From Pseudomonadota bacterium (lineage in GTDB: Bacteria > Pseudomonadota > Gammaproteobacteria > Burkholderiales > Chitinibacteraceae): a stretch of 64,000 nucleotides of DNA. The notes under the pieces are model-generated. The model worked only from the letters and a program-made list of their open reading frames with translations. It ran no database searches and was not told where the DNA came from. A program made the translations under genes and the position numbers. The stretch is from contig JAPLQI010000035.1 of the NCBI GenBank assembly GCA_026399755.1, positions 33,825-97,824 of the forward strand. Direction: 5' to 3'. Shown here piece after piece: positions 57,576 through 64,000 of this stretch (position 1 is its first letter; each line of letters begins with the position of its first letter).

Positions 57576-60112
57576 GCTTGGATCGTCGTGAGTTTATTAA
57601 AATATCTGCTGTCGCTGCTGCGGTAGCCAGCGCAGGCATTCCCCTCGCAAATGCTGCGCCCAAACCCATGCCAGCAACGGCGGGTGATGGTAAAAGCGCC
57701 ATTCGCTGGGATAAAGCACCCTGTCGGTTCTGTGGTACGGGCTGTGCGGTGCTGGTGGGAACGCAAGATGGCCGAGTGGTGGCGACGCAGGGGGACCCCG
57801 ATGCCGAAGTTAATCGTGGACTAAACTGCGTGAAAGGCTATTTTCTTTCCAAAATCATGTACGGCGAAGATCGCTTAACTCAGCCTTTGCTGCGTAAGAA
57901 AAATGGCCAATATGATAAAGAAGGTGAATTTACCCCAGTGAGTTGGGATGAAGCCTTCGATATTATGGAAAAGAAATGGAAAGAAGCGCTTAAAACCAGT
58001 GGGCCAGAATCGGTCGCCATGTTTGGCTCGGGCCAGTGGACGATTTATGAGGGTTATGCTGCCGTTAAGCTAATGAAAGCCGGGTTTAGATCCAATAATA
58101 TTGATCCAAATGCTCGCCATTGTATGGCCAGCGCGGTGACCGGCTTTATGCGTACCTTTGGTATGGATGAGCCGATGGGCTGTTACGATGATATCGAAGT
58201 GGCCGATGCCTTTGTGCTTTGGGGCTCGAATATGGCCGAAATGCACCCGATTTTATGGAGCCGGATTACCGATCGACGTTTATCTAATCCCAAAGTAAAA
58301 GTCGCTGTGTTATCGACTTACGAGCATCGCTCTTTTGAATTGGCCGATATTGGCTATGGCTTGGTATTTACCCCGCAAACTGATTTGGCAATGATGAATT
58401 TTATTTGCCATCACATCATCAAAACCGGTCGTGTGAATCAGAAGTTTGTAAAAGATCACTGTAATTTCAAAATTGGCGAAACGGATATTGGTTATGGCCT
58501 GCGCCCGAATAATCCGCTAGAAGTGAATGCCAAATCGAATGGTTACCCTGATGCGTCAGGCAAACCAAAGAATAATCCAAATGATATGAAAGACGGCTCG
58601 TTTGAGCAGTTTTCAAAATTTGTATCCGATTACACAGTCGATAAAGTCAGCAAGCTTTGTGGTATTCCGGAAGACCGCCTGATTGCGCTGGCTGAGCTCT
58701 ACGCCGATCCTAAAATCAAAGTGACTTCGTTCTGGACCATGGGCTTTAATCAGCACACCCGTGGCACATGGGCGAACAATATGATTTACAACATCCATTT
58801 GCTGACGGGTAAAATCGCCGAGCCGGGCAATAGCCCATTCTCGCTGACCGGCCAGCCTTCGGCCTGTGGTACGGCGCGTGAAGTGGGTACTTTTGCTCAC
58901 CGCCTGCCTGCCGATATGGTAGTGACTAATCCTGAACACCGTAAACATGCCGAAGAAATCTGGCGTATCCCTGAGGGCACTATCCCCGGCAAAATTGGTT
59001 TACACGCCGTGGCAATGGCGCGGGCGATTAAAGACGGCAAGGTGAAAGTCTATTGGCAGATGTGTAATAACAATATGCAGGCTGGCCCGAATATTAATGA
59101 AGAGCTGTACCCTGGCTGGCGCAGGCCAGACACCTTTATTGTGGTGTCTGATCCTTATCCAACCGCCTCGACCTTGGCGGCCGATCTGATCTTGCCGACC
59201 GCGATGTGGGTAGAGAAAGAGGGCGGCTTTGGCAATGCAGAGCGCCGTACTCAGCTGTGGCGTCAGCAGGTGAATGCACCTGGCGAGGCTAAATCAGATT
59301 TGTGGCAGCTGATGCAATTTGCCAAGCGCTTTAAGGTGGAAGACGTTTGGCCTGCCGATTTGATCGCGAAACAACCGGCAGTTAAAGGCAAAACGTTGTA
59401 CGACGTGCTGTATGTGAATGGCAATGTCGATAAATTTAAAGCGGCGGATCAATTCAAGGGCTTTGAAAACGTTGAGGCTAAACTAGCTGGGTTTTATATT
59501 CAGAAAGGCTTGTTTGAAGAGTACGCCCAGTTTGGTCGCGGCCATGGTCACGATTTAGCACCGTTTGATCTCTATCACCAAGTGCGCGGCTTGCGTTGGC
59601 CTGTGGTGAATGGCAAAGAAACCAAATGGCGCTATCGTGAAGGCTACGATACTTACGTGAAAAAAGGCGAGGGCGTGCGTTTCTACGGTAATAAAGATGG
59701 CCGCGCCAATATTATTGCCCTGCCATACCAAGCGCCGCCGGAAATGCCTGATGCTAACTTTGATATGTGGCTCTGTACGGGGCGTGTATTAGAACATTGG
59801 CATACCGGAACCATGACCCGTCGCGTGCCTGAGTTACATAAAGCCGTGCCAGAAGCAATGGTGTTTATGAATCCGAACGACGCTAAAAAACGCGGCTTGC
59901 AGCGCGGTATGTTAGTGAAAGTATCGTCACGTCGTGGCGACATCCAAGCTCGCTTAGAAACGCGTGGCCGCAATAAGCCACCGATGGGGCTGATTTTTAT
60001 CCCCTTCTTTGACGAAGGCCGTTTGGTGAATAAGCTGACGCTGGACGCGACTTGCCCGATTTCTAAGCAAACCGACTACAAGAAATGTGCGGTGAAAGTG
60101 GTCAAGGCTTAG
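57572..60112 (+). CDS. napA: Periplasmic nitrate reductase catalytic subunit NapA
   Basis: Tat signal ([19 protein letters not shown]), [13 protein letters not shown], molybdopterin oxidoreductase domains. Confidence 0.97.
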   Translation: MSLDRREFIKISAVAAAVASAGIPLANAAPKPMPATAGDGKSAIRWDKAPCRFCGTGCAVLVGTQDGRVVATQGDPDAEVNRGLNCVKGYFLSKIMYGEDRLTQPLLRKKNGQYDKEGEFTPVSWDEAFDIMEKKWKEALKTSGPESVAMFGSGQWTIYEGYAAVKLMKAGFRSNNIDPNARHCMASAVTGFMRTFGMDEPMGCYDDIEVADAFVLWGSNMAEMHPILWSRITDRRLSNPKVKVAVLSTYEHRSFELADIGYGLVFTPQTDLAMMNFICHHIIKTGRVNQKFVKDHCNFKIGETDIGYGLRPNNPLEVNAKSNGYPDASGKPKNNPNDMKDGSFEQFSKFVSDYTVDKVSKLCGIPEDRLIALAELYADPKIKVTSFWTMGFNQHTRGTWANNMIYNIHLLTGKIAEPGNSPFSLTGQPSACGTAREVGTFAHRLPADMVVTNPEHRKHAEEIWRIPEGTIPGKIGLHAVAMARAIKDGKVKVYWQMCNNNMQAGPNINEELYPGWRRPDTFIVVSDPYPTASTLAADLILPTAMWVEKEGGFGNAERRTQLWRQQVNAPGEAKSDLWQLMQFAKRFKVEDVWPADLIAKQPAVKGKTLYDVLYVNGNVDKFKAADQFKGFENVEAKLAGFYIQKGLFEEYAQFGRGHGHDLAPFDLYHQVRGLRWPVVNGKETKWRYREGYDTYVKKGEGVRFYGNKDGRANIIALPYQAPPEMPDANFDMWLCTGRVLEHWHTGTMTRRVPELHKAVPEAMVFMNPNDAKKRGLQRGMLVKVSSRRGDIQARLETRGRNKPPMGLIFIPFFDEGRLVNKLTLDATCPISKQTDYKKCAVKVVKA

Positions 60113-60120
60113 GCGTGTAT

Positions 60121-60176
60121 GGTGGGTGCATCCCGCCAAATTACTTGGAATAAATGGCGGGTTTCACCCGCCCTAC
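60121..60176. repeat. GGGCGGGTTTCACCCGCC palindromic repeat between napA and napB
   Basis: ggtgggtgcatcccgcc ... ggcgggtttcacccgcccta. Confidence 0.8.
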
Positions 60177-60239
60177 GAATGGGTGAGGGATAAATGGCGC
60201 GGGGTGATCGGGCCATTTATTCATCCAAAGGAGAAAAAA

Positions 60240-60683
60240 ATGAAAAAATTAATGTCAATGCTGGCGCTGTTTCTGAGCTTCTGTATGATCTGCGCCCCCG
60301 TGGCGCAGGCAGAAACCTTGAAGTCTTTGCGTGGTAGCGAAGCGGTTAAAGGCGATGCACCTTCTGAAAATTATCGCTGGGAAAAAGATCGCAAACCGCT
60401 GCCTCGCCAATTTGTGCAGCAGCCACCGCTGATTCCGCACACCACCAAGGGCTATTTGATTACCAAAGAGTTTAATAAATGCCTCGATTGCCATAGCTGG
60501 GATCGCACCGCGGATACGGGTGCAACCAAGGTATCGATTACTCACTTTAAAACCCGTGGCGGCACTGAGCTTACCAATATCTCGCCACGCCGTTATTTCT
60601 GCCAACAATGCCACGTACCACAAACGGATGCCAAACCTTTGGTTGGCAATACCTTTAAGCCCGCGATCGGCTTGGTTAAGTAA
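60240..60683 (+). CDS. napB: Periplasmic nitrate reductase cytochrome subunit NapB
   Basis: CLDCH and CQQCH haem sites; signal peptide; start MKKLMSMLALFLSF. Confidence 0.95.
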   Translation: MKKLMSMLALFLSFCMICAPVAQAETLKSLRGSEAVKGDAPSENYRWEKDRKPLPRQFVQQPPLIPHTTKGYLITKEFNKCLDCHSWDRTADTGATKVSITHFKTRGGTELTNISPRRYFCQQCHVPQTDAKPLVGNTFKPAIGLVK

Positions 60684-60695
60684 AAGGATTGAATA

Positions 60696-61397
60696 ATGAG
60701 CGATGAAACCAAGCCCTCACTTAAGGCACGCCTTTGTGCCTTGCTGGCAAAACTACGCAGCTTACGCATCGGCTATGTCGGTGTGATTGTGGCGTTTATT
60801 GTGGGGATTATCTTTTGGGGCGGTTTTAACACCGCGCTAGAGATGACCAATACCGAGAAATTCTGTTTAAGCTGCCATGAAATGGCCAGCAATGTGTATC
60901 CGGAATATCAAGAAACTGTTCACTACACCAATCGCTCCGGTGTACGCGCTACCTGTCCAGATTGCCATGTGCCGCATGAATGGGGTCCAAAAATGTGGCG
61001 TAAGCTTGAGGCTTCTAAAGAAGTCTGGGGCAAGCTCACTGGCTATATCGATACGCGTGAGAAATTCTTAGATAAACGTATCGAGCTGGCACAGCACGAA
61101 TGGGCAAGGATGAAGGCCAACGATTCCAAAGCCTGCCGTAACTGCCATAACTACGAATATTTTGACTATATGGAGCAAAACACCCGCTCGGCCAATGCCC
61201 ACCAAAAAGGCTTGTCTGAAGGCATGACCTGTATCGACTGCCACAAAGGCATCGCCCACCACCTGCCAGCCGTGAATCAAAACGTAGGGCCAGATGGCAA
61301 GGGTGTAAGCAAAGAGGTCATGCACCCTGTTCAGCCTAAAGCTGCAACGCCTAAGGCAGAAAGTGCCAGTGAGGAAGAGATGGCTGGGACGCAGTAA
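60696..61397 (+). CDS. napC: NapC/NirT tetrahaem cytochrome c
   Basis: CLSCH, CPDCH, CRNCH, CIDCH; N-terminal TM anchor. Confidence 0.95.
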   Translation: MSDETKPSLKARLCALLAKLRSLRIGYVGVIVAFIVGIIFWGGFNTALEMTNTEKFCLSCHEMASNVYPEYQETVHYTNRSGVRATCPDCHVPHEWGPKMWRKLEASKEVWGKLTGYIDTREKFLDKRIELAQHEWARMKANDSKACRNCHNYEYFDYMEQNTRSANAHQKGLSEGMTCIDCHKGIAHHLPAVNQNVGPDGKGVSKEVMHPVQPKAATPKAESASEEEMAGTQ

Positions 61398-61418
61398 CAG
61401 TTAAGCAGGGCCAATTCT

Positions 61419-61530
61419 TGAACCACAGAGAGCACAGAGAGCACAGAGTTTCACAGAGGACATGATAGATTGGATGGTTTTCTCTGTGGCACTCTGTGTG
61501 CTCGTTCTCCTCTGTGGTTCAAGGTTTAGT
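61419..61530. repeat. cacagagaa-type inverted repeat
   Basis: cttgaaccacagagagcacagagagcacagagtttcacagagga...tctctgtggcactctgtgtgctcgttctcctctgtggttcaagg. Confidence 0.85.
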
Positions 61531-61598
61531 ACTCTATTCCCTTAGCCAATGGGACGAAGTTCGCGTTTTTCAAAGGCTGTGTATCATTAGTTAAGTAT

Positions 61599-61632
61599 GC
61601 AAAAACGGGCATCTTCAGATGCCCGTTTTTGC
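61599..61632 (+). terminator. Terminator downstream of napC
   Basis: GCAAAAACGGGCATCTTCAGATGCCCGTTTTTGC. Confidence 0.85.
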
Positions 61633-62070
61633 GTGGATGGCGTGTTTTGTTGTAAATACGTGCGCCTTGTTCAGATATATTGAGATTATATTTACAGCAT
61701 GCTTTCAGTTTGATAAATTCGCCGCTCATTTCATAAAAGGATATCCGCGAATGTTTCGTGCGAGCCTTTCCTCAGTAGCCCGTTCTGCTGATGCATTTCT
61801 GATGACTCCCCACTAGTCTCCTGCCCAGCAGGTTGTGAACGCCTGCGTGTTATCCAAACCGTTGATGTTTTGTTTGAGCATGGGCTTTGCCGTGTATGGC
61901 GTAGCTTGATGGCGCACTGCTGCGCGTCTCACTTTTCGATACTGTGCATCGCTAAGCGAAACGCTTCGAGAGCGCCCTACAGCCTCGCGCCCAAAAAATC
62001 ATCACGGGATAAATTCCCTTTCTAACTCGTTTGCCTACGGCTAGGCAGGCGCGTGCGCGCTATTGGAATC

Positions 62071-63291
62071 ATGATGATTAAATTATTAATGTCTTCCCGC
62101 TGGTATCTGTGGTTTAGCCTCGGCTTGCTTATTACCAATATTGGCTCTGGGTTAACTGCGGTGGCGGTGTTTGGTGCTTTGTCTAAAACAGCTGCAGCGC
62201 CGTCTGATTTTGCTTTGACTTTCTCAGTGTCGATTGTGCCGACTTTATTTAGCGCTGAAATTGGCAAATATTTAGGGCGGTGGTGCAAGCCTTTTTCTAT
62301 ATTGATCGCCGTAGAAATAGGTGGGGTCTTGTCTTTATTGCTGCCTTTTTATGCCTTGGCTTCGGGTAATTTACTGATGCTGAGCATGGCACTGGCTTTG
62401 CCGAGTCTTTTTTCTGGCTTGGCGGTTTCGGCTTATCACACGATTAATAAGCGGGGTTTTGGCGAGGCAGACTATTTGCATATTGCCACCATAGAAACCA
62501 TTTCATTTTCTGCTATTACCATTGTTGGTACGGGAATCGGCGGGGTGATTTATCCTTTGCTCAGTAGCGCTCTCTATTTTGCCTTGGATGCACTGTCTTA
62601 TCTTTTAGCGATGGCGTGTTTGTTTTATTCGCGCGCTTTGATTGAGGATGCTGCGCTGAATCGTATCGATCAAGAGATGGTGATCAAAATACGGTTTTTC
62701 TCTTTGAATCTTGAGAAAAAAACCATTTTAATGATTATGCCGCTACTCACTTTAATCTCTGCGCCCGCCATGGCTTTGTTGCCGGTTAAGGGTTTAGAAT
62801 TTAATGATTTTAAAGTATTAGGGCTGGTGATTAATCCGGTATTGATTCTGCTCTTTGCCCGCTGCATTGGCCAATTGATTGGGCCATTGTTAACGAGCCA
62901 GAAGATGATAGATCGCTTGTTTTATTCGGCCTGGGCCAAATCCATATTGGGTCTGGGATTTTTCCTCATGTATTTATTGGCGTTTTATAGCCAGTCATTA
63001 GTCTTAGTGATTTTGGCGGTGATTCTGGCGCACATTAGTTCGAATGTTTTATTTGCCTTGTCGTATTCCACCATGCTGAGTCGTTTTGGCGAGGATGAAA
63101 TCGGCGCGGCGTCGGTGTTCTCTTACCAAAGCACCACGCTAATCTTGGCGTTGTTCTCGCTGCCGCCCGGCTTTTATGCCGATCAATATGGCCTAGTTGC
63201 TGCCATGCTGTTGTTTTCCTTGCCTGCAGTTTTGGTGATGATGGTGGTGTTTGTTAAGCTTAAACCGAGGCCGAAATTCAGCGCGATCTAA
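62071..63291 (+). CDS. Major facilitator superfamily-type membrane transporter
   Basis: About 12 hydrophobic segments over ~405 aa; family assignment by topology only. Confidence 0.7.
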   Translation: MMIKLLMSSRWYLWFSLGLLITNIGSGLTAVAVFGALSKTAAAPSDFALTFSVSIVPTLFSAEIGKYLGRWCKPFSILIAVEIGGVLSLLLPFYALASGNLLMLSMALALPSLFSGLAVSAYHTINKRGFGEADYLHIATIETISFSAITIVGTGIGGVIYPLLSSALYFALDALSYLLAMACLFYSRALIEDAALNRIDQEMVIKIRFFSLNLEKKTILMIMPLLTLISAPAMALLPVKGLEFNDFKVLGLVINPVLILLFARCIGQLIGPLLTSQKMIDRLFYSAWAKSILGLGFFLMYLLAFYSQSLVLVILAVILAHISSNVLFALSYSTMLSRFGEDEIGAASVFSYQSTTLILALFSLPPGFYADQYGLVAAMLLFSLPAVLVMMVVFVKLKPRPKFSAI

Positions 63292-63333
63292 TGATATAAG
63301 CTGATTTTTCTGTTGTGGCGAGGGCCATTGCAG

Positions 63334-63489
63334 CAATCCTATCAACTTAGCCCTTCGTCATGATGCTAGTGGCCGCACAATGGCCAGCATTGCATCATCT
63401 TAGGATGGGTGCAATCCGCGTTCTGTTCAGTATTGCTTGCGGCGTGCACCCGCCCTACAAATATCATTGCGCTTAAGTTAATAGGATTG
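63334..63489. mobile_element. Complete MITE-like element, copy 2
   Basis: CAATCCTATCAACTTAGC ... GCTTAAGTTAATAGGATTG; flanks GCCATTGCAG / GCCATTGCTG (9/10 direct repeat). Confidence 0.82.
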
Positions 63490-63748
63490 GCCATTGCTGG
63501 CCTTCGCTATCAATATTGATGTTTTTATATTTTGGGCTAGGGGGCTTCTACTCTGGCTAGACATCTCGGCGTAAACCCAACATTGGGTTTTGTTGTAGTG
63601 TTTTTTTCTTATTTTAATCAATCACTAAGTGTAAACACTTACGCCGGTAGTATGTAAGTTTGTTAATAATCACAAGCTTTTGTAATCGTTGGGACGGGCT
63701 GTTAAATCATCGGGTAATCTGCGGCATTGATAAAATCGTGGAATACCC

Positions 63749-64000
63749 GTGCGCCCCGATCAGTTACTTGCTTCTTTTGCTGCTGCTTTTTCACAAGACC
63801 AACGATTAATCTCTTTGCAATTAGGTGATGGTGCAGCTTGGGGAGAGCAGCTCTTACCCCAGCGCGTAAGCGGTAGTGAGGGGATCAACCAAGCGTATCG
63901 CTACCAGATCGATTGCTTGTCGCCCGATGCAGCCTTAGAGCTTAAATCCTTGCTGGGCCTGCCGATTGTGCTATCGATTGCCGATGCGGGCGGGGCAGAA
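63749..64000 (+). CDS. VgrG/type VI secretion tip protein, N-terminal part (runs off window)
   Basis: Open GTG frame: VRPDQLLASFAAAFSQDQRLISLQLGDGAAWGEQLLPQRVSGSEGINQAYRYQIDCLSPDAALELKSLLGLPIVLSIADAGGAE; absent from the ORF track because it is open at the edge. Confidence 0.75.
   Translation, partial: MRPDQLLASFAAAFSQDQRLISLQLGDGAAWGEQLLPQRVSGSEGINQAYRYQIDCLSPDAALELKSLLGLPIVLSIADAGGAE

Noticed and set aside
61820-62050. Possible tRNA or structured RNA before the MFS gene
   Set aside because: Contains short inverted repeats but no cloverleaf or recognised RNA motif.

Overview
This 64-kb window looks like chromosome from a betaproteobacterium, probably Neisseriales/Chitinibacteraceae-like; the taxon is inferred from gene content and repeat types only. 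Recognised blocks: dapD/dapC, msrA, queF, lexA, dusC, an MscS channel, a duplicated extracellular solute-binding protein, lolC/lolD, pflA/pflB plus a 61-aa stand-alone glycyl-radical domain, prfC, a PAS sensor kinase, uup, an MltF-like transglycosylase, a secreted 36-aa-repeat protein next to a LytS/LytTR-type two-component pair, a PhnD-like binding protein with a hybrid kinase, glnD, a NitT/TauT-type ABC transporter with a DctB/DctD-like pair, ccmABCDEFGHI, moaA, a small accessory island (CSD-like protein, Gly-rich peptide, orphan phage tail chaperone), narXL-napFDABC, an MFS transporter, and the 5' end of a vgrG cut by the window edge. The most unusual layer is intergenic. At least five families of short palindromic or terminal-inverted-repeat elements are scattered through the window. 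One is a roughly 152-156 bp MITE-like element whose two full copies carry apparent 10-bp target-site duplications. Others sit inside the ccm operon and even supply gene stop codons. No rRNA, tRNA or CRISPR array was recognised. All family names come from reading the protein sequences by eye; no database search was run.
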